Positions 37,546 to 48,000 of a stretch of DNA of 64,000 nucleotides are shown here, piece after piece. Position 1 is the first letter of the stretch; each line of letters begins with the position of its first letter. Position numbers and translations under genes: made by a program. Source of the stretch: Aquimarina sediminis (GTDB lineage: Bacteria; Bacteroidota; Bacteroidia; Flavobacteriales; Flavobacteriaceae); contig NZ_POYJ01000001.1 of the NCBI RefSeq assembly GCF_002895435.1, positions 186,001-250,000 of the forward strand, read 5' to 3'. The notes under the pieces are model-generated. The model saw only the letters and a program-made list of their open reading frames with translations, was not told the origin of the DNA and searched no databases.

Positions 37546-37902
37546 TTATGCGTGATAATATCGTTCTCTATATATTTTTCCATCTTTCCATTCGGTAACT
37601 ACTGTTTGTTCAGAAAGCATTGTACTACCATTTTTGAGCTTTAGTTCCATAGTAGCATCATAAAAAGAATGGTTGTCTTTGATAGCATAATTATTTACAT
37701 CATACCTTACAAATTCTTCGAGTTGATTGTTTATAAAGTCCTTTTCGAATTTCACATTAAATGCCTTACCCTTTTTTGGAGCATCATTAGCTTCTCTTAG
37801 CTCTACATCATCGTGCAAATAGGTTTCCATTGCTTCAATAAATTCTCCTTTTGCTAATAATTCATGAATATGTTTAAGGTTTTTTTCAATTGTATTTTCC
37901 AT
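37546..37902 (-). CDS. SnoaL-like (NTF2-fold) protein
   Basis: 118 residues of the NTF2-like cone fold: an N-terminal helix pair (HIHELLAKGEFIEAMETYLHDDVEL) and strands ending TEWKDGKIYRERYYH. Members are small ligand-binding proteins or isomerases. No catalytic residues can be assigned. Cytoplasmic. A perfect -7 element lies at 37934-37941. It is divergent from an AraC regulator with a 126-base gap, so the regulator may control it. Confidence 0.75.
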   Translation of the reverse strand: MENTIEKNLKHIHELLAKGEFIEAMETYLHDDVELREANDAPKKGKAFNVKFEKDFINNQLEEFVRYDVNNYAIKDNHSFYDATMELKLKNGSTMLSEQTVVTEWKDGKIYRERYYHA

Positions 37903-37933
37903 TTATGTTTTTGATTTTAGATTATTAATAAGG

Positions 37934-37941
37934 CAAATTTA
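37934..37941 (-). promoter_or_regulatory. -7 promoter element of the SnoaL-like gene
   Basis: TAAATTTG on the minus strand, exact TAnnTTTG, 31 bases before the ATG. No clear -33 box. Confidence 0.45.
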
Positions 37942-38028
37942 GAAATGTAGATAGGGCTAATGAATGAAGATTTTTCCTTATAGATTGTAGATTCTTCTTT
38001 TTGATAAAATTTATTCGTTTATTTAGGT

Positions 38029-38865
38029 ATGAAATTAGAGTATTCAAGTATAAAGGATGAGAGTTCTTTTGTTCTTACAGATTTTAATTGTTCTCCATCC
38101 CTGGGGTTATTAAAAAGTAGAGGACTTTATAAGATTATATGGTGCAAAAAGCATCCAGTTCGTATAAAAATTGATGGGTATTGGATAGATTTAGAAAAAG
38201 ATCAGGTTGTGTTTTGTACCCCTATTAATATTCTAGAAATCGAAAAGAATACTGATGGTATTATTTCGTATGTATTTAATAGAGAATTCTATTGTATTAG
38301 AGAGCATGATGAAGAGGTTTCCTGCAATGGGTTTTTGTTTTTTGGTTCTTCGTTACCACAGATAGTATCTTTAAATAAGAAGGAAAGAAAGAGTTTTAAA
38401 ATGCTACTTTATTTTTTTAAAGAAGAATTTGAAACCAAAGACCATATACAAGGGGAGATGCTTCGTACGCTTTTAAAAAGGCTATTGATTAAGGCAAGAC
38501 GAATGATAAAAGAAGACTTGATCGAACCAGAACTGCCAAGCTCACAGCTTGATATCATTAGAAGATTTAATTTACTAGTAGAGCAACATTTTAGAGAGAA
38601 GCATCAGGTTGCTGATTATGCAGCTTTATTATTTAAATCTCCTAAGACATTATCAAATTTGTTTAAGAAGTATAATGACAAAACTCCTTTGGGAACCATA
38701 AATGATCGAATTGTGATTGAAGCCAAGCGATTATTATTGTATTCTAATAAAACATCTGAAGAAATTGCATATGAGTTGGGGTATAAAGAAGCTGGACATT
38801 TTTCAAAATTTTTCAAAAAACATGTAGGCTGTAGCCCCATAGAGTTTAAAAACAAGCAGAGATAG
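38029..38865 (+). CDS. AraC-family transcriptional regulator
   Basis: 278 residues. The C-terminal 100 residues are an AraC double helix-turn-helix: VADYAALLFKSPKTLSNLFKK and KTSEEIAYELGYKEAGHFSKFFKKHVG. The N-terminal 160 residues look like a cupin-type sensing domain (HPVRIKIDGYWIDL). Divergent from the SnoaL-like gene, which it may regulate (inference). A hairpin terminator follows. Confidence 0.92.
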   Translation: MKLEYSSIKDESSFVLTDFNCSPSLGLLKSRGLYKIIWCKKHPVRIKIDGYWIDLEKDQVVFCTPINILEIEKNTDGIISYVFNREFYCIREHDEEVSCNGFLFFGSSLPQIVSLNKKERKSFKMLLYFFKEEFETKDHIQGEMLRTLLKRLLIKARRMIKEDLIEPELPSSQLDIIRRFNLLVEQHFREKHQVADYAALLFKSPKTLSNLFKKYNDKTPLGTINDRIVIEAKRLLLYSNKTSEEIAYELGYKEAGHFSKFFKKHVGCSPIEFKNKQR

Positions 38866-38905
38866 TAGCTCCAAGTAAGAAACATAAAGTAGGCATACTA
38901 AAAAT

Positions 38906-38943
38906 CAACTTTGGCAAAAGCTATTTTACTCTTGCCAAAGTTG
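38906..38943. terminator. Terminator hairpin between convergent genes
   Basis: CAACTTTGGCAA (38906-38917) pairs with TTGCCAAAGTTG (38932-38943), a 12-bp perfect stem, between the AraC gene and the convergent YciI gene. Confidence 0.7.
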
Positions 38944-38969
38944 TTAGAATAGAAGTTTTAAACTAGTTT

Positions 38970-39326
38970 TTAGTTAATACCTTCAACTTTCATAACGGGA
39001 CGAATTTCTATACGCCATATGCCTTCTTCGAATCTCGGATCCCCTTTTGTAATTTCAATTGCCTCCTCTAGATCTTTTGCCAATATATGATAATATCCAG
39101 AGATAATTTCTTTGGTTTCGTTATAGGGACCATCAATGATTTTTCCATTTTTATAGGATAGTATTCTTCCTTTCATTTCTAATGGTTGTGCTGATTTCAT
39201 TTTTCCCTCTTCAGTTAACCGTTTAATAAAACCGCCTACTTTTTCAATATGTTGCTGTAATTGTTCTGGTGATAGATTGGCTTTTGGTGTTTCTTCGCTT
39301 CTAATAAATAGCATGAATTCTTTCAT
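38970..39326 (-). CDS. YciI/DGPF-family protein
   Basis: 118 residues of the YCII (DGPF) family: MLFIRSEE at the start, the diagnostic GKIIDGPYNETKEIISGYY in the middle and GIWRIEIRPVM at the end. The fold is a ferredoxin-like dimer. Genes of this family regularly lie next to ECF42-type sigma factors, as here, and are thought to act with them, though the mechanism is not known. Downstream of the sigma gene on the same strand with a 46-base gap. Confidence 0.9.
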   Translation of the reverse strand: MKEFMLFIRSEETPKANLSPEQLQQHIEKVGGFIKRLTEEGKMKSAQPLEMKGRILSYKNGKIIDGPYNETKEIISGYYHILAKDLEEAIEITKGDPRFEEGIWRIEIRPVMKVEGIN

Positions 39327-39372
39327 TGTTTTATATTTTATGATTTATACCCTTATAACAATTGGATTTGCA

Positions 39373-40632
39373 TTATAGGGACACATCTTTTATTTTTTTT
39401 TCTAATTGGAGAATATCACGTTCGTTATTACATAATGATATTGCTTGATGTAGAGACTCTATTGCATTTCTGGTTTGTTTTTCTTGTATATAAAATTCAG
39501 CTAAAGTGGCATGAAAGAGATAGTGATTCCCTATATCAGAATTTGCTTTTAGGTCTAGTAAAGTATGAATACCTGTGATATTTCCTTTTACCTTTGCAAG
39601 AGGAATACTTCGGTTTAATCGAACAAGAGGAGTGTCCTGTAGCTCTAGGAGGCTATCATATAGCATTAATATTTCACTCCAGTTGGTGTCTTCAAAACTT
39701 GGAGCAATACAATGATAACCAGAAATAGTTGCCAAGATATGATATATAGAAATTTTATTTTCTTTGATTGTTTTATTGAGATATTCAATACCTTGATTAA
39801 TTAGTGCTTGATTCCATTTTTTTCTATTTTGTTTGTGCATTTCTACCAAAATACCGTCTTCATTTCTAGATTCAAAACGCGCAGTATTTAAATACATTAA
39901 GGCTAGAAGGGCATAGATCTCTGATTTCTGTTGGATATGAGTATTGTCTATTAAAATCTCTCCTAACCTAATTGCTTCAAAGCAAAGATCATGACGAATT
40001 ACCTTATTTTGTTGGGATGGGCTATATCCTTCATTAAAAAGGAGGTAGATTGTTTTGAGGATACTATTAAGCCGCTCTTCGTGGTTTTTGGGAAGATCAA
40101 ATGAAATTTGAGAAGTTTTTAACTGTTTTCGCCCTCTAACTAATCGTTTGTTTATAGTATCTTTTGTAGTAAAAAAAGCGTTAGCGATCTCAGTGATACT
40201 AAATCCACATAGAATTTTTAGGATTAATGCAATTTGAGAATTTTCTGAGATTGAGGGGTGGCAACAAACAAACATCATTTTAAGTTGCTGGTCTTTAATA
40301 AGATCCTCAGTGATTTGTAGATTTTGTAATTCTAAGTGGGTGGATTCTTTTTTAATCTTAGATTCATATTCTATTTTGTGTTTTTTTCGTTTTAAAATAT
40401 TTAGAGTATGATTTTTAGCTGTGGTATACAACCAAGCTTGGGGATTATTGGGAATTCCGTGATGTTGCCAATAATCGACAGCTTTTAGTAAAGTTTCTTG
40501 TACAATGTCTTCTGCTGTTTCTACATTATTGGTTCCGATATATTTGGTGACAACAGATACGATTTTTCCATATTCATTTCTAAAAAAATGATCGGCAAGT
40601 TCTCGGCTATACTTTTTATCAGATGAATTCAT
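39373..40632 (-). CDS. ECF42-type RNA polymerase sigma factor
   Basis: 419 residues, long for an ECF sigma because of a C-terminal extension. Sigma2 region has AEDIVQETLLKAVDYW and AWLYTTAKNHTLNILKR; sigma4 has FSITEIANAFFTTKDTINKRL. The 220-residue extension (from about residue 195) holds SILKTIYLLFNEGYSPS and TPR-like helices, as in the ECF42 group, which has no anti-sigma factor and is partnered with DGPF proteins. It likely controls the adjacent YciI gene. Confidence 0.92.
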   Translation of the reverse strand: MNSSDKKYSRELADHFFRNEYGKIVSVVTKYIGTNNVETAEDIVQETLLKAVDYWQHHGIPNNPQAWLYTTAKNHTLNILKRKKHKIEYESKIKKESTHLELQNLQITEDLIKDQQLKMMFVCCHPSISENSQIALILKILCGFSITEIANAFFTTKDTINKRLVRGRKQLKTSQISFDLPKNHEERLNSILKTIYLLFNEGYSPSQQNKVIRHDLCFEAIRLGEILIDNTHIQQKSEIYALLALMYLNTARFESRNEDGILVEMHKQNRKKWNQALINQGIEYLNKTIKENKISIYHILATISGYHCIAPSFEDTNWSEILMLYDSLLELQDTPLVRLNRSIPLAKVKGNITGIHTLLDLKANSDIGNHYLFHATLAEFYIQEKQTRNAIESLHQAISLCNNERDILQLEKKIKDVSL

Positions 40633-40781
40633 TACATGAAAAGTAGTAAAAAATTATAGGACTCATCCTATTTGTCTTTTCAATAATCAATGTCAAGTGT
40701 GTTTTTCTCTATTTGTTTTTAAAACATAATCAAATAGAATTTATTTGGTATTTTGACAAAACGAGATTACTTCTGTTTTAA

Positions 40782-41273
40782 CTAGTTGTTATATGCCTGT
40801 TTCACCATTTTTATAACTACTAATCGATGAAATGGTTTTATGATACTCATATAGATTCGTCCCATTGAGTTATTAAACTGTACTAAGGTGGTCACTTTAA
40901 TATTATGTATTGGAGAGTGGGTATTATTAATTATGGCTCTAAAGTTTAAATGAGAATCATTAGCACCCAGTACTACTTCATTTTCTGTAATTTCATATAT
41001 TTTAAAAAATTTTATATACCCACCAACTTCAAACTTGGTGTTGTAATCTTTTGGCATACTAGTTTTCAAACCGAAGAGTTTAACAATTCCATTTCTGATT
41101 TTGAATAAAAAACCAACCCACTTTGGGGATGTATTAAAAACTAGATTAGAAATCTCCATCATAGTATTCGTATGATTGGTGGTAGAAAACGTATCAATAA
41201 AATCAATTTTTTTAAAAAGTTGCCTCGATGTTTCCGTTAGATAGGCTTTCTCTTCTTTTACTTTTATTGGCAT
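40782..41273 (-). CDS. DUF2867-family protein
   Basis: 163 residues resembling DUF2867, a family of small proteins of unknown function often attached to SDR enzymes. Features are IDFIDTFSTTN, a basic stretch KIRNGIVKLFGLK and VTTLVQFNNSMGRIYMSIIKPFHRLVV at the end. No signal peptide. Its promoter region contains a -7 element and an FNR-like palindrome at a class II activator position, and the Crp/Fnr gene is immediately upstream on the same strand, so the two look like a regulator and its target. Confidence 0.78.
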   Translation of the reverse strand: MPIKVKEEKAYLTETSRQLFKKIDFIDTFSTTNHTNTMMEISNLVFNTSPKWVGFLFKIRNGIVKLFGLKTSMPKDYNTKFEVGGYIKFFKIYEITENEVVLGANDSHLNFRAIINNTHSPIHNIKVTTLVQFNNSMGRIYMSIIKPFHRLVVIKMVKQAYNN

Positions 41274-41311
41274 ATGGAATATTTGAGAGGTTTTTATTTC
41301 GAATTATAACT

Positions 41312-41361
41312 CAAATGTACAACTCGGTATGATTCTTTTTCTTGACATAGATCAAGAAAAA
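41312..41361 (-). promoter_or_regulatory. DUF2867 promoter with an FNR/CRP-like operator
   Basis: The minus-strand -7 element TACATTTG is at 41319-41312, putting transcription start near 41306. An FNR-like palindrome, TTGAC-ATAG-ATCAA, lies at 41342-41355 and extends to 10-bp perfect arms (41336-41345, 41352-41361). Its centre (41348.5) is about 42 bases upstream of the predicted start, the classical class II Crp/Fnr activation position. Confidence 0.6.
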
Positions 41362-41363
41362 TA

Positions 41364-41939
41364 CTATTCTAAAACTATTTTTCTTCGCACTCTACTTAGC
41401 GTACTGTCGGTAATTCCCAAAAATGAAGCAATATATTTTAAAGGAGTTTTCTTAACTATAGAAGGTCTTACGGTAAGTAGCTGTCGATAACGCTCTTCTG
41501 CAGATAAATGAATGTTTGATAAAAGATACTTTTTTATATCAATGATAAGATCTTGGTTTACTAATTTGGTATATATATGCATTTTAGGAATACTCTTATA
41601 AAGGTTATGAAGATCCTTATAGGTAATATAAAGAATTGTTGTTTCTTCGAGGCACTGTATATACTCCTGAGCTGGTTCTTGATTTATAAAGCTAAGTATT
41701 TCTGTAATTAGTTCTTGATCTGTAGCTAGCCAGTTTGTAGTATCATTAGATAAGGAGTCAATATTGTAGATTCTCATCAATCCCTTTTCTATATACCCAA
41801 CTTTTCTACATATTGAACCTGGTTCTATAAAGAAATCATTTTTTGCATACGTTTTTGTCCTGATTATTGATAGTAAGTGTTTTTCTTCTTGGGTAGTCAG
41901 GTCTATTTTATCTTTTATTTTCTGTATAAATAGATTCAT
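41364..41939 (-). CDS. Crp/Fnr-family transcriptional regulator
   Basis: 191 residues: an N-terminal cyclic-nucleotide-binding-like beta barrel (FFIEPGSICRKVGYIEKGLMR) and a C-terminal winged helix, with recognition helix in ITDSTLSRVRRKI. No cysteine cluster, so it is not an iron-sulfur FNR, and the barrel lacks the conserved cAMP-phosphate Arg/Ser motif. In the recognition helix the FNR-type Ser-Arg pair is kept but the glutamate is replaced. Likely activates the downstream DUF2867 gene. Confidence 0.9.
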   Translation of the reverse strand: MNLFIQKIKDKIDLTTQEEKHLLSIIRTKTYAKNDFFIEPGSICRKVGYIEKGLMRIYNIDSLSNDTTNWLATDQELITEILSFINQEPAQEYIQCLEETTILYITYKDLHNLYKSIPKMHIYTKLVNQDLIIDIKKYLLSNIHLSAEERYRQLLTVRPSIVKKTPLKYIASFLGITDSTLSRVRRKIVLE

Positions 41940-41972
41940 TTTTTATGATTTGCAATCGAATTGGCTGTCATA

Positions 41973-41980
41973 CAAAAGTA
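41973..41980 (-). promoter_or_regulatory. -7 promoter element of the Crp/Fnr gene
   Basis: TACTTTTG on the minus strand matches TAnnTTTG exactly, 33 bases before the ATG at 41939. It lies inside a short inverted repeat (CATAC / GTATG). Confidence 0.5.
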
Positions 41981-42164
41981 CGTATGTTTTGAGGTATGAT
42001 ACTAAGAAATGACGCAAGACATTGCTTTGGCTTAATTACAAGATGTGATAATTATCTTTCTTGCATTCGAATATGTTGCCTCAACGAAACGGCTACTTCC
42101 CTCATTTACGATTTTCTTAACATAATTGATGTGATATTTTTAATGGTAACTAAAAATCATCTCT

Positions 42165-45002
42165 ATGAAAAATCAACTATTCCATCGATGTATGAGCATT
42201 ATAATGCTGGTATTATCTATCAATGTATTTTCTCAGCAACATACAGTTACCGGGATTATGACTGATAATGAAGGGTTACCGCTACCTGGAGTTAATATAT
42301 TTGTGAAAGGGACTAACATAGGAACACAAACAGATTTTGATGGGAATTATACAATAAATTGTAATGTTGGGGATGTTTTAAGCTTTAGTTATGTTGGGTT
42401 TTCTACTAGAGAGGTAGTTGTTACTTCGGATATGTTCGATACAATAGATACTACTTTAACAAAAAACATAGCCGTTATACCAATACAGAATAAGGCATAT
42501 ACCAATGCTGTAGAGCAGTACTTTACAAAAGAGTTTGTAATTCCGAATATAGCTAACAGTACTGCTACTTATAATAAAAACGGCTTGTCCTTTGAATATG
42601 AAAGAATCAAAAATATTAAAGCCAGAGATGATGAGGGTAATTTAAAACTGACCTATTTTAAGCCAGATATTTTTTATGAAATAGAGTTTAGTACAACTAC
42701 AGGCTTGCAATTTGTACAGCAACGTAATCTACCCAAACTCCAGAATATATTTAGTCAGGGACAGCCTGCTCATGGTCAAAATACTTATTTTGGTCCTGAT
42801 GAAGGTGTTATATTCTCTTATGGACCAAGATTAAGTAGTTTATACTTCGATGGTAGCGCATATCCATATGATCAAAACGGAAGATTGGTAATAGGAGAGG
42901 ATAGAACCAAAAAGCCAGCGATTGCTTATGATAATTCTATATTTTCTAGTGTAATAAAAACCAAAAATTACTTGTTGTTTAATGTTTCGACTTCCAGAAA
43001 TATTTTGAAGTTAGAATATAGAGATAATAGAGCAGAGGACATTTTTAAAGAAGAAAGAAGCCGTTTTAATCAAGTAGCACTGCGATATAACACACCGGCG
43101 AATCTTGATCGTAAAGTAAAATGGAATGCCTATATATCATATGATAGGGGTATAGATAACCAACCAAACTTAAATGGTTTTTTAAACACCGTAATGCTTA
43201 ATGCTTGGGCGACTCCCACGAGTTTTGAAAACAAACAAGGTACTTTACTTTCGGAGGGTGCACAACGAAGTTTTAGTTCTACTAGTTTTAACAACCCTAT
43301 TTGGATGTTACAAAACAATAGAAACAAAACTACGAATAGTACTTTTTTGGCTAGCCTTCAAAACAAAATCCGAATTTCTGATAATGCCTCGATACATTCT
43401 AATATTAACTATACTCATAGTGTTGAAAAACAAGACTTCGGTGTGTTTCCTTCGACCGTAGGTTATATCAATGGATATAGCAGTGATAAAAATGTTACTT
43501 CAGATATTTTTAATACACTAGTGACTTTTAAATTAAATAGGAATAAAGGAGTATCCGAAATTGATTTTACCTCTACAGCAAACTACTCTCATAATCATAT
43601 GGCGTATGAATTGTCTGAAAAACATGGTTTTGATGCTTTTTCATTTAATAACCCTACTACAATCATTGATAGACATAAAAGTATTGGAAGGAATACATTA
43701 CAGTTTTTAAACAAATTGAATTACAGAATCTTAGATTGGGAAACTACTATATCCTTAGCAAACACTTCTTTTGCTTCTTCTATTCAAAATAGTGAATGGT
43801 TACTACCTAAAATAGAGGTTACAACCGATCTAAGAAATCTTTTTGATAACTATTGGGTTAGAAACCTTAAGTTTTTTGCGAGCACTTCTTTTGATGCAAA
43901 AGACATGTCATTATATTATACTAACCAAAGTCATAATACCTTAAATGATAATCCTTCTCAAAACCTTGGATTTACATTTAATGATGATTTATTTATTAAA
44001 AATGACTTAAAACTAGAGAAGAGGAGTGGTTATTCTTTTGGAACCTATTTTGGTTTTAGAGAGATTAGCTTTGACTTTTCATATTACAACCAAAAAATTA
44101 AGAATAGTGTATTTCCTGTAAAAGATCAAGGTCGCTTTGAACTTAAAAATATCGCCGATATTGAAAAGTATGGATTCGAAGGAAATCTTAATATCTTATT
44201 ATATCTAAATGGTAATTTTTCTTATTCTCCTGGAGTTGTATTTTCTTTGTATAGAAATAAGGTAGTAAAGATATATAGTGATCAATACCGTATTCCTATA
44301 GCTGGATTTTCTTCAATATCTAAGAATCTTATTTTAGGACATCCTGCGGGGGTGATAGTAGGTACTACCTATGCCAGAGATAACCAAAATAACCTTGTGA
44401 TCAATAGTGATGGATATCCTATTCTGGCTCCAGAACCACAAATAGTTGGAGATCCTACTCCTGATTATGCTATTGGGTTTTCTAACGATTTTCGGTGGAA
44501 AAATTTCAAATTTAGTTTTCTAATTGATTTCCAGAAAGGAGGGGATGTGTGGAATGGTACCCAAAACACACTGAATTACCTGGGTACCTCAGAGCAATCG
44601 GCAAAAGAAAGAGAAATTACAGGATATGTGTTTGATGGAGTAAATCAACTTGGGCAAACTAACGTGGTATCTGTAGATTTTGCTAATCCAAACAATGGAA
44701 TATCAGGTAACCGATTTGTTCGTTATGGGTTTGAAGGTGTTGCAGAAGAAGCGATAGTAGATGGAAGTTATATTAATCTAAAATCGATTAACCTTTCATA
44801 CTCGATGAGACAATATGACGAAAATAATTTTATAAGAAAAATTGATGTAGGAGTGTATGCAAATAACTTGTTTACGTTCACCAAATATAAAGGAGCATCA
44901 CCGTATAGCAGTATGTTTGATCAAGCATCAGGACAAGGGCTCCATTTTTTTAATACTCCAATTACCAGTGAAGTAGGATTACAAATTAAAGTAAAAATAT
45001 AA
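42165..45002 (+). CDS. SusC-like outer-membrane barrel protein that lacks the plug domain
   Basis: 945 residues. After a signal peptide ending FSQQ comes a CarboxypepD_reg-like domain (about 26-112; GLPLPGVNIFVKGTN, TDFDGNYTIN, FSYVGFSTREV) as in SusC proteins. The usual plug signatures (VVxGYG, IRGxxS, VLKGxxAxxLYG, NGVVxITTK) are absent; a 60-residue linker leads straight to the barrel at about residue 172 (YEIEFSTTTGLQ, SYGPRLSSLYFDG, YPYDQNGRLV), which continues to the C-terminus with typical strands (KFSFLIDFQKGGDVWNG, GVYANNLFTFTKY). An open barrel without a plug would be leaky. The next gene, 4 bases downstream, encodes the missing plug inside an alpha-2-macroglobulin, so the two probably assemble together. 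Confidence 0.85.
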   Translation: MKNQLFHRCMSIIMLVLSINVFSQQHTVTGIMTDNEGLPLPGVNIFVKGTNIGTQTDFDGNYTINCNVGDVLSFSYVGFSTREVVVTSDMFDTIDTTLTKNIAVIPIQNKAYTNAVEQYFTKEFVIPNIANSTATYNKNGLSFEYERIKNIKARDDEGNLKLTYFKPDIFYEIEFSTTTGLQFVQQRNLPKLQNIFSQGQPAHGQNTYFGPDEGVIFSYGPRLSSLYFDGSAYPYDQNGRLVIGEDRTKKPAIAYDNSIFSSVIKTKNYLLFNVSTSRNILKLEYRDNRAEDIFKEERSRFNQVALRYNTPANLDRKVKWNAYISYDRGIDNQPNLNGFLNTVMLNAWATPTSFENKQGTLLSEGAQRSFSSTSFNNPIWMLQNNRNKTTNSTFLASLQNKIRISDNASIHSNINYTHSVEKQDFGVFPSTVGYINGYSSDKNVTSDIFNTLVTFKLNRNKGVSEIDFTSTANYSHNHMAYELSEKHGFDAFSFNNPTTIIDRHKSIGRNTLQFLNKLNYRILDWETTISLANTSFASSIQNSEWLLPKIEVTTDLRNLFDNYWVRNLKFFASTSFDAKDMSLYYTNQSHNTLNDNPSQNLGFTFNDDLFIKNDLKLEKRSGYSFGTYFGFREISFDFSYYNQKIKNSVFPVKDQGRFELKNIADIEKYGFEGNLNILLYLNGNFSYSPGVVFSLYRNKVVKIYSDQYRIPIAGFSSISKNLILGHPAGVIVGTTYARDNQNNLVINSDGYPILAPEPQIVGDPTPDYAIGFSNDFRWKNFKFSFLIDFQKGGDVWNGTQNTLNYLGTSEQSAKEREITGYVFDGVNQLGQTNVVSVDFANPNNGISGNRFVRYGFEGVAEEAIVDGSYINLKSINLSYSMRQYDENNFIRKIDVGVYANNLFTFTKYKGASPYSSMFDQASGQGLHFFNTPITSEVGLQIKVKI

Positions 45003-45006
45003 GATT

Positions 45007-48000
45007 ATGGCAACATATATTCATAAAACCAGCACGATACTATTCATAGTAACCTTAGGTATTATCTCGATTTCATTTACAGTGTCTACTATGAATCAAA
45101 AGATTATCGAGGATATCTATACTCAAACTGACAGACCCTTTTATTTTCCTGGAGAAACGATTTGGTTTAAATCTTATATTGTAGATGAGACACATAAGAT
45201 TACAACGGTAAGTGATCTTATGTATGCAGAACTTATTTCGCCCAAAGGAACTGTAGTAAAGAAGTTAAAAATAGGAATACATCATGGATATGCCTATGGT
45301 AATTTTGATACCAAGAGCGATTGGGTCGGGGGTATCTACACCATAAAAATGTATACTCATTGGATGCATAACTACGGCGAAGAAGCATATTTTACCAAAA
45401 AAATTGTTATTCAAAAGGTTATACAACCAAAAGTGTTACTCAAATTAAAGTTTGAAAAAGAAGGATATGGAAAATCTTCTACGGTTACAGCTAATTTTGA
45501 AGCCAAAGATTTAAAAAATAATCCATTATCTGGTAGAGAAATATCTTATAACGTAGCGGTAAAAGGTAAAATAGTACATACAGAAAAAATAACAACAGAT
45601 ACTGAAGGAATAGCAAATCCAACTTTTATACTACCAAAGGATTTATCAACTATAGATGCCGTACTTACCGTTTTAATCCCTTATAATGGATCTACAGAAT
45701 CTATATCAAGAAGTATTCCTATAGTATTGGATACCGTAGATCTTCAGTTTTTTCCTGAGAGCGGAAAGGTGATTGCAGGAACAGTCAATACAATCGCATT
45801 CAAAGCTCTAAATGAATTTGGAAAACCAGTAGATATTGCTGGAGATGTATTAGATGAAGAAGGAAAAATTATTACTAGTTATACTAGTTACCATGATGGT
45901 ATGGGAGACTTTAAACTTTATGCAAAACCTGGAATGACCTATTATACCAGAATAACAGCACCTTTTACTTCAGAAAAAAGAATACAATTACCAAAAGTTT
46001 ATGATCAAGGGGTAAATTTTTCTGCAACCATCGATAGTTCACACGTTACTATAGGGGTATTTTCTACTTTAAACCAAAAGCTCCAACTGGAAGTAGCAAA
46101 TGCATCAACAATCCTTTTGAAAAAAGAAGTGGATAAGGACCAAAAAGTGTTGGTAATTCCTACCACTAATTTTCCTATTGGGATTACTCGCTTTACAATT
46201 TTTGATAGTCTCCACATACCATTAGCAGAACGATTAGTATTTCTAAATAACCATAAACAACTAAACATTCATATATCCACTGATAAAGAGAGTTATGAAA
46301 CACGAGAAAAAGTAACAGTACATATCAAAACTACCGATGCGAATAAACAATCGATTCCTGCTAATCTTTCTATGGCAGTTGTAGACAATAAATTACTGTC
46401 ATTTGCGGATGATAAGCAAGATGATATTCTTTCATATTTTTTAATGTCATCAGAGTTACAAGGAAAAATACATAAACCAGTATTCTATTTTGATCAAAAA
46501 GAACCAAAGGCAGCAAAAGCTTTGGATTATGTAATGCTTACACATGGATGGCGAACCTATCTAGATACCGATTTAATAACAAAGAATAATGCGGTATTTC
46601 TGCCAGAACAAAGGGTAATTCAAAAAGGTAAAGTGGTCGATAAAAAAGGAAGACCAGTTAAAGCGCATTTGATGTTATTTGATAAGGATGGAAATAAAGT
46701 ATTAGTCTTTGATACAAACGATAATGGTGAATATGTTTATAAACTAGGGGAAAGAAGAAATTACATATTGATAGCCTATACGGATGATGACCAATCATTA
46801 CATATTGTAGACACGTCAGATAAAAACAGATCAAGTGTAAACAATACGATAGGAAATGCTAGTGCTGATGATACTAAAGTAGAAGGTTTTAGAGGGATAC
46901 AGCAGCCTTTAAAAAAAATAATTAAGAAAAAAGCCACAGCGTCTGTAACGTTAGATGAAAGTAGTGCACAATTAGAAGAATGTGTGGTAATGGCTTATGG
47001 TATACAAGAAAGAAAGATTAAATCGGGATCTGTTACATATCTTACAGAAAAAGAAATAAATACATCTACTGATATCGCTCAAATATTACAAGGAAGAGTA
47101 GGGGGAGTAAACATTATCAATGCTGACGGTATATATGGAAATACGGCTAAGATCAATATAAGAGGTAGTGCTAGTATATCAGGAGATAGTCAACCTCTTT
47201 ATATCATCGATGGTATTCCTATATCTAGTGAAATTATGCAAAATATAGATACTGCTCGAATTGAATCAGTAACTGTCTTAAAGGGAGCTACAGCTACTTC
47301 GCTTTATGGTAGTCAGGGGCATAATGGAGTTGTTGTAATTGCCACTAAACAAAGGAAATATTTTAATGACTGGGGGATGAAAAAATTGAATAATGCCAAG
47401 TTTAATAACTATGCATACTATTTAATAGATAACTCCATACCACTAACTAATTACATTCAAAAGAGATTTTATACTCCCGTATATGATAGTAAAAGTATAC
47501 CCGAAGAACGTATAGATTTTAGAAAAACAATCTATTGGAACCCTGTAGTACAAACAGATGGAAATGGAGAAGCAGCAGTTTCCTTTTATAACTCTGATGC
47601 AATAACTTCTTTTAAAATCACAACAGAAGGGGTAGGCTATAATGGGTTGATAGGACGTATGGATAAAGAGTATAGTACAAAAAAATCACTCCATATTGAT
47701 TTTAAAGCACCAAACTATATGGCACTTAATGATACAGTAGTGCTACCGATCACAATACAAAATGAATCCAAAAAAACATTGGAAGTAGCGCTAGATGTTG
47801 AACTGCCAGAAGAAATACTATTATTAGAAAAAACAGCAAAAAAGATTAAGATAAACCCCAATGCTACGATATTAAAACATATCACAATTGTGCCTATAAA
47901 TAAAGGAGAAAACAAAAGGATTATAGCCTCTGTTAATGCTGGGGCATATAGTGATACAGTAAATAAAGAAGTAGTAATAGTAAGCCCTTATTTTCCTACC

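Noticed and set aside
41336..41361. The 10-bp inverted repeat read as a terminator of the Crp/Fnr gene
   Set aside because: In the direction of transcription it is followed by A-rich sequence, not a U-tract, and it contains the FNR-like core, so an operator is the better reading.
41996..42265. Plus-strand open frame of 89 codons before the plugless barrel gene
   Set aside because: It runs out of frame into the signal peptide of the real gene at 42165 and its translation has no recognisable feature.
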